From the NCBI RefSeq assembly GCF_003710985.1, contig NZ_RHHT01000045.1:49990-113989 (forward strand): 64,000 nucleotides of DNA, in the 5' to 3' direction. This DNA is from Brevibacillus panacihumi. GTDB taxonomy: Bacteria; Bacillota; Bacilli; Brevibacillales; Brevibacillaceae. The translations under genes were made by a program, and so were the position numbers. The notes beneath the pieces are model-generated. The model saw only the letters and a list, made by a program, of their open reading frames with translations. It did no database searches and was not told where the DNA came from. This document shows positions 16,327 through 23,782 of this stretch, piece by piece (within the stretch, counting starts at the first letter, position 1; each line of letters opens with the position of its first letter).

Positions 16327-17679
16327 CTACTCCACCCGAATGGCAGACGTTTCCTTCCCAGCCTCATAAATCGTCATTCTGGAAACATGATCAGATGGAT
16401 CATGGACGAACTCCACCTCCACTGACAGGACCCGGATAAAGAATCGGGTTTGTGACATGGGAGACAGCTCCAGACGCATTCCCCCGTCCACTTGCAGGAA
16501 CAAACGGTTTTGCTCGGTTGACACTCTTGCATGCATGCCCTCACTCAAACGATAAGAGCCTGCATAGCGTTCAAAAATCGCAGGATCAACCTGCACTGCC
16601 TTCCTCATGGCAGGGGTCTTTGGCATTTCATATGGCTCATCAAACACTATCTGTTGGACTGCCTCCAGGAAGCTTTGCTCAAATTCATAATCCTGTTCTT
16701 TATTGCTCAAGTAGATAAGCGTTTTCCCAGCGTCGAGATATCGCATCATCAATGTCGCGTATCCCGGCCATCCCCCGCTGTGGCTGACGATGGTCCCCCT
16801 GCTCCCATGCTTTTCCAAGATCCAGCCGAATCCGTAGTCAAAGGTTTTCCCATTGTTTAACCGGACAGGCGTAAAGGCCTGTTCCAGAGACTGTTTGCTT
16901 ACCAGCTTCTCCGTATATAATGCTTGATCAAATCTGAGCAAATCTCCAAGTGTCGAGTTTACCGTGCCATCTCCTTGAATCCCGTCCAAATACACGACAT
17001 ACTCGGTCTCGGTCAGCTGGTCGGGAAGCACGTATTGATCGGTCATGGCATCGTACACATAGCCATACGCATAGTCTTGGATTTTTTCATTGGAATGTCT
17101 CCGGTTGTATACCCGCGTATGCAGCATTCCGAGGGGACGAAACAGATGCGCATCCAGATACTCGGCGTAGCTCAGCCCGGAAATCCGCTCGATCAGCAAG
17201 GCGAGCAGGACATACCCGGTATTGCTGTATTCCCATTGCTCATTCGGCAAAAATTTGCGCTCCGGCTGATACTCTGTCAACAGTCGCAACACATCTTCAT
17301 TGACAGCGATTTGATTCCGATCCCAATGCTTCTGAAACAACTCCATGTAATCGGGCAATCCTGAAGTGTGGGTAAGCAGATGTCTCACGGTAATGCCGGG
17401 ATAGGGGAAACCAGGAAACCACCTGTCGATCAAATCTTCATAGGCCAATTGCCCCTGTTCTTCCAGCAGCATGATCGCTGTGGCGGTAATTGGCTTGGAT
17501 AGGGAAGCCAGTTCAAACACAGATTCAAGCGTCAACTTGCGTTTGCTCTCCAGATCTCCATATCCAAATGCAGCCTGAAACAAAATCTCCCCTTGCTCAG
17601 CTGCGCATATTGCTCCATTGAGCAGTTCTTTTTCATGCAGCTCTGTACATAACCTTTCCAACTGCTGTTTCACCTTCAT
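16327..17679 (-). CDS. Serine beta-lactamase-like hydrolase (class C/AmpH-type fold)
   Basis: A 450-residue penicillin-binding-protein-fold hydrolase. The three active-site elements are visible: SxxK as SLSK (Ser about 59), YxN as YSN (about 152), and the HSG triad replacing KTG (SHSGGWPGY, about 302). A DUF3471-like beta domain follows from about 370. No signal peptide is present, so it is cytosolic; substrates of such esterase/peptidase-like proteins are varied and a role in antibiotic resistance is not implied. It lies 66 bp downstream of a MarR gene and shares an operator motif with it. Confidence 0.85.
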   Translation of the reverse strand: MKVKQQLERLCTELHEKELLNGAICAAEQGEILFQAAFGYGDLESKRKLTLESVFELASLSKPITATAIMLLEEQGQLAYEDLIDRWFPGFPYPGITVRHLLTHTSGLPDYMELFQKHWDRNQIAVNEDVLRLLTEYQPERKFLPNEQWEYSNTGYVLLALLIERISGLSYAEYLDAHLFRPLGMLHTRVYNRRHSNEKIQDYAYGYVYDAMTDQYVLPDQLTETEYVVYLDGIQGDGTVNSTLGDLLRFDQALYTEKLVSKQSLEQAFTPVRLNNGKTFDYGFGWILEKHGSRGTIVSHSGGWPGYATLMMRYLDAGKTLIYLSNKEQDYEFEQSFLEAVQQIVFDEPYEMPKTPAMRKAVQVDPAIFERYAGSYRLSEGMHARVSTEQNRLFLQVDGGMRLELSPMSQTRFFIRVLSVEVEFVHDPSDHVSRMTIYEAGKETSAIRVE

Positions 17680-17716
17680 ACAAAAACCTCCTAATCGTAT
17701 TAGTTCATTTAACTAT

Positions 17717-17728
17717 TTAGATACCTAA
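17717..17728. promoter_or_regulatory. MarR-type operator before the hydrolase gene
   Basis: TTAGATACCTAA, a near-palindrome, lies in the 66-bp gap between the MarR gene and the hydrolase. The same TTAGATACCT core recurs upstream of the MarR gene at 18230-18242. Confidence 0.5.
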
Positions 17729-17745
17729 CTTATTCCGCAAAAAAA

Positions 17746-18204
17746 TTACGGCTTGCGTAATTCCTCCTCTACGATTTTCTGTAATTTCAGTGTCAACGAA
17801 CGAAGCTGCTGTATCTCTTCGAACTCCATTTTCGAATAAAAACGTTCAATAATATCTCGCTCTACCGCCTCCTGCTTGGTGAAATAGGCAACGCCCTGAG
17901 AGCCTAGCTGCACAAGGATTTCACGCCGATTCTGAAGATTGATTTCCCGCTTCACGTATCCCATTTTCTCAAGCTTTCCCACAATCTGGCTGACAGCGCT
18001 AGAGGATACTTCCATCTGATCGGCAATCTCCCGGACCGTCATTCTCTGATGTTTATGGATCAGCTCCAATAGCAACGCCTGCTTGGTCGTAATCTCATCA
18101 TCCAGCAAGGAGCGATATTCATGCAGGAGCAACGTATTGATCAGATACTCGGCTTCATTCATTTCTTTCACACAACGGATGAGCTCCTCATTTCCATGTT
18201 TCAT
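17746..18204 (-). CDS. MarR-family transcriptional regulator
   Basis: A 152-residue winged-helix protein with the MarR signature: MTVREIADQMEVSSSAVSQIVGKLEKMGYVKRE, and a wing with LQNRREILVQL. Helices at both ends form the dimer interface. It stands directly upstream of the serine hydrolase gene on the same strand. Shared operator-like sequences before both genes suggest that it represses itself and the hydrolase. The ligand is unknown. Confidence 0.9.
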   Translation of the reverse strand: MKHGNEELIRCVKEMNEAEYLINTLLLHEYRSLLDDEITTKQALLLELIHKHQRMTVREIADQMEVSSSAVSQIVGKLEKMGYVKREINLQNRREILVQLGSQGVAYFTKQEAVERDIIERFYSKMEFEEIQQLRSLTLKLQKIVEEELRKP

Positions 18205-18229
18205 TCCAACTCATTAACCACCTTTATTG

Positions 18230-18242
18230 TTAAGGTATCTAA
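18230..18242. promoter_or_regulatory. MarR-type operator before the marR gene
   Basis: TTAAGGTATCTAA, whose reverse complement begins TTAGATACCT, lies 26 bp before the marR start. It matches the core of the site at 17717-17728. Confidence 0.5.
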
Positions 18243-18363
18243 CACATAAGATACTGGATTTCCTGCGGCAAGGCAAGAGACTCCACCGAGAAAATGGGCG
18301 TCCCTCCCCTCCCGCCGTGCCATAGGATGATACATACCTATCTGCTGTAGGGGGGAGAGTTCA

Positions 18364-18823
18364 TTGAAGAGTAAAAAGTGGTCCCACTATACACGTGTAA
18401 AGTACCCTGTGAGCAGCAGCAGTTTGCATCCCTTCAATTTTTTCGTGCCGATCGTCGAACAGGTACAGGAGGGAGTCGTCTCCATCGTCACCGAGGACGC
18501 TTCCCCAACGAAAAACGTGGATTCCTTTCTCCGCAGTATGATCTCGGAAGAAGAGCCCCCGATGTCTGCCGAGCGAAGCTTTGGTTCCGGCTTCCTTTTT
18601 CATCCAAAAGGATATATTCTGACCAGCGAGCATGTCATCGGAAAATCGAAACATATCTATGTCAAGCTGTTCAACGGGCGGGTCTTTGAAGCCAAGCGAG
18701 TGCTTGCAGACCGGGTCCGCGATTATGCTGTCATCAAGATCGATGCGGACTGCAAGCTGTTTCCCCTGGCATTGGGGAGTTCTGCTCACACCAAGGTCGG
18801 GGAATGGGTGATCAGCGTCGGTT
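18364..18823 (+). pseudogene. HtrA-like trypsin-family serine protease, 5' part of a split gene
   Basis: This part encodes residues 1-153 plus the first base of the next codon. It holds His90 (SEHVIG) and Asp120 (RDYAVIKI) of the catalytic triad and stops at VGS just before the usual PLGL motif. The frame then runs into foreign sequence to a stop at 19140. The Ser part lies 3.3 kb away at 22118-22380. Joining 18823 to 22118 gives a continuous 240-residue protein reading VGSPLGLENSVTAGIIS, exactly the family pattern. It has no signal peptide, membrane segment or PDZ domain, so is a short cytosolic or spore-type member. TTG start after GGGGGGAGAG. Confidence 0.85.
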
Positions 18824-18843
18824 CCCCACCTGTCGACGTAGAG
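18804..18843 (+). other. Left attachment site (attL) of the protease-interrupting element
   Basis: The core GGTTCCCCA (18820-18828) matches GGTTCTCCA at 22114-22122 with one mismatch. On the element side the sequence ends ACGTAGAG (18836-18843), the reverse complement of CTCTACGT (22098-22105). When the two element ends are brought together they form a 40-bp imperfect palindrome centred on GGTT/C, with 14 of 20 position pairs complementary and the outer eight perfect, as expected for the element-borne site of a serine integrase. Confidence 0.75.
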
Positions 18844-18849
18844 CCAAAA

Positions 18850-19959
18850 TCAAACAGGCTTTCGTTCCCCCAGTTGAAGCGCAAACTGGACGGGTCTTTG
18901 AATCGCCAGCCTGTAGGTCTCCTTCTCTCCAATCTGGCGAAACACCTCGCGTCCTGGCTTGGGATTCACTTCGATCAGCCAGGGTCTCCCCTGTGCGTCT
19001 ACGCCAATGTCCAGACCGAACTCCATCATCCTGCCAAATCGCTCCTCGAGAACTTCTGCGATCTGATGCGCCAATCGGTCGCATTCCTCCGCGATCAATT
19101 GCGCGCGGCTCTCGCCGAATTTTTGTGTGAAGAAAGGTAAAAACGGAACTGCACTCCCGCCACCGTGCAGATTCGATGTAGAGCTCCCCGCTTTGCCTAC
19201 CCGCACGCCGCGACCGGTCACGCTCCATTCCCCCCGCTCGTCTTTTTGGATCAGCAAGCGCACGTCCGCTACGCGATTGCCGACCAAAGCCAGATCCACC
19301 CCCTGTTGAACGAGAAAATTGCCGTCGCTGATCCGCTGCTCCCGCACCCAGCGCCTCACCCAATTCTCCACGCCTTGAATCGTCCCCAGCTTGGCTTTTA
19401 CCTGCGAATAAGCTTTCGAGCGTCCGAGCAGCTCATATCCCTTGTCCCCCGCCGCAAGCTTCAGAATGCTGCGCCCTCCGGTACCATTGCCCGGCTTGAT
19501 GTACAGCAGCTTATACCGTTTCAGCATCGCACGCACGGCTCCGGGACCGTAGATCGTGGTTTCCGGGATCCACTGGCTGACCCGTTCATCCTTCGCCAGC
19601 ATCAGCGTCACTCTCCACTTCTTGCTGAACGGGCTGTTGGCAAAGGTGAACAGATTGCTGTGCCGAAGCCGCATATACTGGGGCACCCGGCGACGATAGC
19701 GGTCGATCACCACATCCGGCCAAGGCTGCCACCGGCTTTCCCAGCCACCTTCCTTTTTGGGCGTGAAGCCGCGAATTTTTCGTTGCGCTGCATTCACATC
19801 CTGATGAGAAAAAAGGTACACTCGTGCTCCCAGTTTGCGGCCAGCCAGTACCAGGCGACGCAAATAGTCCGGTTCTGAGAAGCGTTTTCCTTCCCGCCAG
19901 GTCAAAATGCCTACTACTCGCTCCTGTGCCAATCGAACCACCTCACCCATCATCTTCAT
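18850..19959 (-). CDS. YheC/YheD-family ATP-grasp protein (endospore coat-associated type)
   Basis: A 369-residue protein of the YheC/YheD family. Visible landmarks are GILTWREGKRFSEPDYLRRL at the N-terminus, WPDVVIDRYRRR, the ATP-grasp segments LLYIKPGNGTGGRSI, VADVRLLIQKDERGEWSVTGRGVRVG and the metal-binding FGLDIGVDAQGRPWLIEVNPKPGRE. YheC and YheD are associated with the spore coat in Bacillus; the ligase reaction is unknown. It lies wholly inside the recombinase element, its stop 26 bp from the left crossover, so it is cargo. Several in-frame starts (ATG 19959, 19953, 19950) are possible. Confidence 0.85.
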   Translation of the reverse strand: MKMMGEVVRLAQERVVGILTWREGKRFSEPDYLRRLVLAGRKLGARVYLFSHQDVNAAQRKIRGFTPKKEGGWESRWQPWPDVVIDRYRRRVPQYMRLRHSNLFTFANSPFSKKWRVTLMLAKDERVSQWIPETTIYGPGAVRAMLKRYKLLYIKPGNGTGGRSILKLAAGDKGYELLGRSKAYSQVKAKLGTIQGVENWVRRWVREQRISDGNFLVQQGVDLALVGNRVADVRLLIQKDERGEWSVTGRGVRVGKAGSSTSNLHGGGSAVPFLPFFTQKFGESRAQLIAEECDRLAHQIAEVLEERFGRMMEFGLDIGVDAQGRPWLIEVNPKPGREVFRQIGEKETYRLAIQRPVQFALQLGERKPV

Positions 19960-20080
19960 CCACTGCCTAGTCTATGTGCCGCAGCCTAAGGGGGAGACAT
20001 CCCGCGAAAAAACGGGCTTTTTCCTCCGCTGCCACCTCATCTCCGCATAAAAGGCAGCCTAAGAAGCCACAATTTAATGA

Positions 20081-20139
20081 GTAACAGGTACTCGCTACAC
20101 TTCTGTTACTTACGTCATGCAAGTTCCTGTGATACAATA
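20081..20139 (+). promoter_or_regulatory. hxlR promoter with inverted-repeat operator
   Basis: GTAACAG (20081-20087) and CTGTTAC (20103-20109) form an inverted repeat of the GTAAC/GTTAC type bound by HxlR-class proteins. A weak -35 TTACGT overlaps its right half, 17 bp before TACAAT. The 187-bp gap before the regulator therefore looks autoregulatory. Confidence 0.5.
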
Positions 20140-20179
20140 GGGGTTAATGTATAACAAGGTGCATAGAGGTGACGTCCAC

Positions 20180-20500
20180 GTGAGTCAGGATTTAGCAGGT
20201 GAACACATGTGTCCAAAATACGAATGTGCGATGAACATCTTGGGTAAACGCTGGACGGGCTTGATTCTCCACGTGTTGCTTCGCGGGGCTGTACGCTTCA
20301 AGGATATCCGCGAAATGGTCCCGCATATGAGCGATAAAATGCTGTCAGAGCGTCTGAAAGAGCTGGAGGAGCTGGAAATTCTGGAACGCAAGGTGTTCCC
20401 CGAGATTCCTGTCCGGATCGAATACGAACTGACAGAAAAAGGAAAAGACCTCCGTCCCGTCATTGATTCCATTCATACATGGGGTCAAAAATGGATGTAA
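20180..20500 (+). CDS. HxlR-family transcriptional regulator
   Basis: A 106-residue winged-helix protein with the HxlR pattern: CPKYECAMNILGKRWTGLIL at the N-terminus (single Cys before the first helix), FKDIREMVPHMSDKMLSERLKELE recognition region and a wing with RIEYELTEKGKDL. GTG at 20180, 8 nt after AGAGGTGA, is preferred to ATG at 20147. It lies between the YheC/YheD-type gene and the recombinase, within the element, and could regulate either. Members often sense electrophiles or redox state through the N-terminal cysteine. Confidence 0.85.
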   Translation: MSQDLAGEHMCPKYECAMNILGKRWTGLILHVLLRGAVRFKDIREMVPHMSDKMLSERLKELEELEILERKVFPEIPVRIEYELTEKGKDLRPVIDSIHTWGQKWM

Positions 20501-20603
20501 CCCCTTCCCGCTTCCTAACAGGCGGGAATTTTTTTTGTCCAGGCATAAGCTCCCCTGCTTCACTGTAGACTCTAGCATCCTGAGATGACGGGAGGCTGAG
20601 ACT

Positions 20604-22082
20604 TTGCGAGCGGCAGTGTACATCCGCGTCAGTACGGAAGATCAGGTAAGGGAAGGCTTCTCCATCGCGGCCCAACGAGAACGTTTGCTGGCTTACCTCC
20701 ACTCCCAGGGCTGGGAGCTGGCCGATTTTTACACCGATGAAGGCGTCAGCGCCAAGGATCTCCAGCGTCCCGAGCTGACTCGCCTTCTGGACGATGTGCG
20801 CCAGAACAAGATGGATGTCGTGCTTGTCTACCGGCTGGACCGTTTGACCCGTTCCGTGCTGGACCTGTACCAATTGCTGCAGACGTTCGACGTCCACGGA
20901 GTCCATTTTAAAAGCTGCACGGAGGTCTACGATACGACGACTGCCATCGGGCGACTGTTTATCACGCTGGTGGCCGCCTTGGCCCAATGGGAGAGGGAAA
21001 ATCTGGCGGAGCGCGTCAAAATGGGGATGGGGCAGATGGTCCGCGAGCGAAAAAGGCCCGGCGGTCCCCCACCCTACGGGTATGCCTTGCAGGATGGGCA
21101 ATTGCAGATCCAACACGACGAAGCCTGCCATGTGCGGCTCATGTTCGAGCGATACGCCCAGGGACATTCCCCTCGTCAGATCGCGGAAGAAGTGAATCTG
21201 CGGGGAGCGCGCGGCAAAAACGGTGCCTGCTGGAGTGCCAGCGCGGTCCTGCGGCTCTTGAAAAACCCTGTCTACTATGGAGCCTTGCGCTGGAACTACG
21301 CCCATTCCGCTCCCCAACTGCGCCGACAAAGGGAGCAGGGTGATTATTTGTTGGAAGAAGCCGTCCATCCCGCCATCATCGATGAACCGACTTTCCAGCG
21401 TGTCCAGCAGCGCATGGCTGCCCGCGGCTCCCGACATCCGCGCGTGCTCGGCTCCTCTTTTCTCTTTTCCGGCATCCTCTTCTGTGCCCGCTGTCATGCC
21501 GAGATGCGCGGAAAAACCACACATAGCAAGGGAAAAAACGGAAGCCAGCACAGCCATACGTATTACAGCTGCAGCAACAAAGGAAAAGGTCTGTGCAACG
21601 CCACCCCCATTCGGGAGGATCGGCTGGAGCAAGCCCTGCTTCAAAACCTGCAAGAGAGTCCACCCGAGTCACACGCTTTTTGGCGGAATATTTGCCGTGA
21701 TGCCAATACTCGGTCGTCTTTTCCTGCACCTTCACCCGCGTCCTCTGCAAAATGGGAAGAACGGCGCAGACGCTGGGAGGAGGCCTATGAAGCCGGTGTC
21801 CTCACACTGGCAGAATTGCAGAGGAAGCTGCAGGATCTGGGGCAAAAGCAATTGGCAGAAAAGGAAAAGCTGCCATCCCTCCCACAGATGCGGCATGAAG
21901 AGGAACGGGATGAACAGCAGTCCCTTACATGGAACAAGATCTGGTCCGAATCTACGCGCGAAGAACGCAGACAGCTCGCAACCAGCCTGATCCAGCGGCT
22001 GGAGGTGGAGGCATCTCCGGCTTTTGGTCCAGGAAACAAGCGCGGTGCCAGCGTTCGTCAGATCCTGTTTGTGGAAGAATAG
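20604..22082 (+). CDS. Large serine recombinase (SpoIVCA/CisA-like)
   Basis: A 492-residue large serine recombinase. Residues 1-145 form the resolvase catalytic domain with YIRVSTEDQ (Ser10 nucleophile) and VYRLDRLTRSVLDL; a recombinase domain follows (PPYGY, then IAEEVNLRGARG and LKNPVYYGALRW). The zinc ribbon cysteines are Cys294, Cys297, Cys323 and Cys331, and a helical coiled-coil-like C-terminus (about 385-450) is present. Length and order match SpoIVCA, which excises skin. The TTG start follows GGGAGG. It ends 35 bp from the right crossover, so it most likely acts on the element's own ends. Confidence 0.92.
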   Translation: MRAAVYIRVSTEDQVREGFSIAAQRERLLAYLHSQGWELADFYTDEGVSAKDLQRPELTRLLDDVRQNKMDVVLVYRLDRLTRSVLDLYQLLQTFDVHGVHFKSCTEVYDTTTAIGRLFITLVAALAQWERENLAERVKMGMGQMVRERKRPGGPPPYGYALQDGQLQIQHDEACHVRLMFERYAQGHSPRQIAEEVNLRGARGKNGACWSASAVLRLLKNPVYYGALRWNYAHSAPQLRRQREQGDYLLEEAVHPAIIDEPTFQRVQQRMAARGSRHPRVLGSSFLFSGILFCARCHAEMRGKTTHSKGKNGSQHSHTYYSCSNKGKGLCNATPIREDRLEQALLQNLQESPPESHAFWRNICRDANTRSSFPAPSPASSAKWEERRRRWEEAYEAGVLTLAELQRKLQDLGQKQLAEKEKLPSLPQMRHEEERDEQQSLTWNKIWSESTREERRQLATSLIQRLEVEASPAFGPGNKRGASVRQILFVEE

Positions 22083-22097
22083 CTTGGTTCTTTTTTT

Positions 22098-22137
22098 CTC
22101 TACGTGGGCATGCGGTTCTCCATTAGGGTTGGAAAAT
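22098..22137 (+). other. Right attachment site (attR) of the protease-interrupting element
   Basis: The element-side arm CTCTACGT (22098-22105) is 8 nt from the core GGTTCTCCA (22114-22122). Beyond the core the sequence resumes the protease frame with LGLENS. See the left site for the palindrome formed with ACGTAGAG. Confidence 0.75.
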
Positions 22138-22380
22138 TCGGTCACGGCGGGGATTATCAGCGCAAAGAATCGGCGCTTGCAAGTCGCCAAGCGGATGTAC
22201 GAGGAGATCTTTCAGACAGACGCAGCGATTAACCCCGGCAACAGTGGAGGACCGTTAATCAATCTGAACGGCGAAGTGGTGGGGCTCAATGCTTTCATCA
22301 TTCAATCCAGCCAATGTCTCGGCTTTGCGATCGGGATAGACGCCTTGAAGCAGCAGTTGGATCAATACATGTTTCACTGA
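22118..22380 (+). pseudogene. HtrA-like serine protease, 3' part of the split gene
   Basis: Encodes the last 87 residues of the split protease: SPLGLENSVTAGIIS, QTDAAINPGNSGGPLINLNG (nucleophile Ser196 of the joined protein) and GFAIGIDALKQQL. No start codon or ribosome site precedes it, so it is not expressed as a protein without excision. The joined product would contain the intact His-Asp-Ser triad. A terminator follows at 22395. Confidence 0.85.
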
Positions 22381-22394
22381 GGAACCAAAGAGAA

Positions 22395-22425
22395 AAACCC
22401 CGTCTATTGGGACGGGGCTTGTTTC
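22395..22425. terminator. Bidirectional terminator after the protease gene
   Basis: CCCCGTC (22398-22404) and GACGGGG (22411-22417) with a 6-nt loop; it also overlaps the stop codon of the small minus-strand gene at 22404. Confidence 0.75.
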
Positions 22426-22553
22426 TCAAAGGCAATCAGGATGACATCCTTGCCGTCTTGATTATTCAATTCACGTTCTGTCTCCTGAAGCTGTCTCAAT
22501 TGGTCAGCGGTCAGTTGGGCAATCGGCAAATCGCCTAGACGCTCTTGGTTCAC
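22404..22553 (-). CDS. Small hypothetical protein, 49 residues
   Basis: A GTG at 22553, 5 nt after GGGGGAG, opens a 49-residue frame: NQERLGDLPIAQLTADQLRQ, then a short charged helix (ETERELNN) and a hydrophobic VILIAF strand. Composition is coding-like and the ribosome site is strong. The TAG lies inside the loop of the terminator hairpin. It is 62 bp downstream of the DUF2325 gene on the same strand and may share its Fur-controlled transcript. No family recognised. Confidence 0.6.
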   Translation of the reverse strand: MNQERLGDLPIAQLTADQLRQLQETERELNNQDGKDVILIAFEKQAPSQ

Positions 22554-22615
22554 GCGGCACTCCCCCGTTAAGAGATCAATTCACGTCTAGTCTGCCCACC
22601 TAAAACGCTGTGTAT

Positions 22616-22897
22616 TTAAGCAGTCCGCTGAAAGGCTTTGGCAATATCCGAGCAGGAGCGCTTGCAGAACAGAATCGGCAGCTTGCGATCCTTGGCCTGG
22701 CTCTTCACAGTCTTGGCCAGGTTGTGGTTGACGAAATCCGTCAGCACGAGAATCAATTGAACACCGGTCGGGATTTTTACTCCCGTCTGCGAGTTTTTTC
22801 TTCCCGTCACGTGATGAATCTCCTGAAAACCTTTCCCTTCCAACAGTTCGATAATATTCCCCAGGCGATCTCCGCCGATTACCAAAATGGATGACAT
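22616..22897 (-). CDS. DUF2325 domain protein, Fur-controlled
   Basis: A 93-residue protein with the DUF2325 pattern: ILVIGGDRLGNIIELLEGKGF, HHVTGR, and LILVLTDFVNHNLAKTVKSQAK followed by ILFCKRS with a conserved cysteine. The fold is Rossmann-like; molecular function is unknown. AAGGAGG precedes the ATG. Two Fur boxes sit on its promoter, and it is divergent from the iron-encapsulin operon, so a role in iron handling is inferred from context. Confidence 0.82.
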   Translation of the reverse strand: MSSILVIGGDRLGNIIELLEGKGFQEIHHVTGRKNSQTGVKIPTGVQLILVLTDFVNHNLAKTVKSQAKDRKLPILFCKRSCSDIAKAFQRTA

Positions 22898-22959
22898 GTC
22901 ATAAGCCTCCTTAAAAAATGTTCTGCAGATTCATGTATGTAGCCAAGCGTCTTTTTAAT

Positions 22960-23016
22960 TGATAATGAGTATCACTCTTATTGATAAATATTATCATTCC
23001 CAATTAGCTTTGACAA
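22960..23016 (-). promoter_or_regulatory. Promoter overlapped by two Fur boxes
   Basis: Minus-strand promoter TTGTCA (23011-23016), 17 bp, TAATAT (22988-22993). Two 7-1-7 Fur sites, TGATAAATATTATCA (22982-22996) and TGATAATGAGTATCA (22960-22974), each differ by one base from the TGATAAT-N-ATTATCA consensus; one covers the -10 and the other the start region. Their centres are 22 bp apart, about two helical turns. Confidence 0.8.
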
Positions 23017-23109
23017 TACTCTCCGTCATAAGTTTTTTGGAAAAATCGAAAACTAGGGCGAACGCGTGAACGTCCTACATAGTGGTTGCCGGGGGCTTTT
23101 TGTGAAAGG

Positions 23110-23115
23110 TATAAT
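23110..23115 (+). promoter_or_regulatory. Candidate -10 of the IMEF-encapsulin operon
   Basis: TATAAT lies 35 bp before the cargo gene start, with a weak TTGCCG 18 bp upstream. The Fur boxes at 22960-22996 are over 110 bp away, so direct Fur control of this promoter is not evident. Confidence 0.45.
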
Positions 23116-23149
23116 GAGGAAATAGATCATTTTGCGAGGAGGTGGCGTC

Positions 23150-23746
23150 GTGCAAGAGCTTTCGCAACTACACGCCATTTTTGATCGGACCCAAGGATAT
23201 ATCCACCGCTTCATGAGCCTGATTCAGCCGATTATTGACGCTGCGCAGGATGAGCACACCCGCTTGTACTATCACCATATATTGGAGGAGGAAGAGCAGC
23301 GCGAGGATCGCTTGAAGGAATTGATTCCCTATCTGCAATCCCTCACGGCAGAAAAAGCCGAACAGCTAAGCGACCGCGAACTGTCCCGGCTGCTCTCCGA
23401 TATCAATCTGGAACGCTTTGGACTGCATAACTTCCGGGAGCATCTGGAGCTGGCCCTCTATGAGTTCCGCGACGAAGAGACGCGTCTGGACCTGGACGGG
23501 ATGCGCGCGACCACCCATGAGGACTACCTGCGCGTCAAGGATATCATGGCCAGCTTGAGCGAGCGCTTTTCGGATGTATCCCACCCGGCTCTGACCGATC
23601 ATGATGAGGGTCATGACATCCATGCCGTAGATCACCTCAAGGCCTCTGCTGCTCTGCCAAAAGGGGTCGCATCCGTCATCAAGCATGAGACAAGCCCTGC
23701 TCCCGCCAAAAAAGGGCTGACGGTAGGAAGTTTGAAAGGAAAATAA
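23150..23746 (+). CDS. IMEF (iron-mineralising encapsulin-associated Firmicute) cargo protein
   Basis: A 198-residue ferritin-like helical protein whose first 100 residues carry the carboxylate/histidine helices (AIFDRTQGYIHRFM, YYHHILEEEEQREDRLKEL). The C-terminal linker ends in KKGLTVGSLKGK, the TVGSL encapsulation peptide that docks cargo in the shell. IMEF proteins act as ferroxidases inside encapsulins of Firmicutes and store very large iron cores. GTG at 23150 is chosen because GAGGAGGTGG precedes it. The shell gene follows after 36 bp. Confidence 0.93.
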   Translation: MQELSQLHAIFDRTQGYIHRFMSLIQPIIDAAQDEHTRLYYHHILEEEEQREDRLKELIPYLQSLTAEKAEQLSDRELSRLLSDINLERFGLHNFREHLELALYEFRDEETRLDLDGMRATTHEDYLRVKDIMASLSERFSDVSHPALTDHDEGHDIHAVDHLKASAALPKGVASVIKHETSPAPAKKGLTVGSLKGK

Positions 23747-23782
23747 AGAACGAAAAAGCCGTTCTATCATGGAGGTAATACA

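Larger units (their letters stand above)
18824..22117 (+). mobile_element. 3.29-kb serine-recombinase element interrupting an HtrA-like gene
   Basis: The element lies precisely between two halves of one protease gene and carries three genes: a YheC/YheD-type ATP-grasp gene (minus), an HxlR regulator and a large serine recombinase whose stop lies 35 bp from the right end. The predicted crossover is GGTT/C on both sides. Excision leaves the protease in frame (460 + 263 nt = 241 codons with stop). The arrangement parallels sporulation intervening elements such as skin in sigK, whose SpoIVCA recombinase is of the same class and size. Whether excision is developmental or this is a simple mobile element is not shown by sequence alone. 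Confidence 0.8.

Noticed and set aside
18300..18345. CATACCTA near the protease start as a sigma-K -10 element
   Set aside because: The -10 resembles CATANNNTA but no matching -35 is present, so a sporulation promoter could not be supported from sequence.
19995..20025. CCCG...CGGG hairpin followed by CTTTTTCC upstream of hxlR as a terminator
   Set aside because: Only a four-base stem; it follows no plus-strand gene, so a terminator function is doubtful.
23747..23765. AGAACG/CGTTCT hairpin between IMEF and encapsulin as a terminator
   Set aside because: No T-run follows, and the encapsulin gene must be expressed with its cargo; at most it tunes translation.
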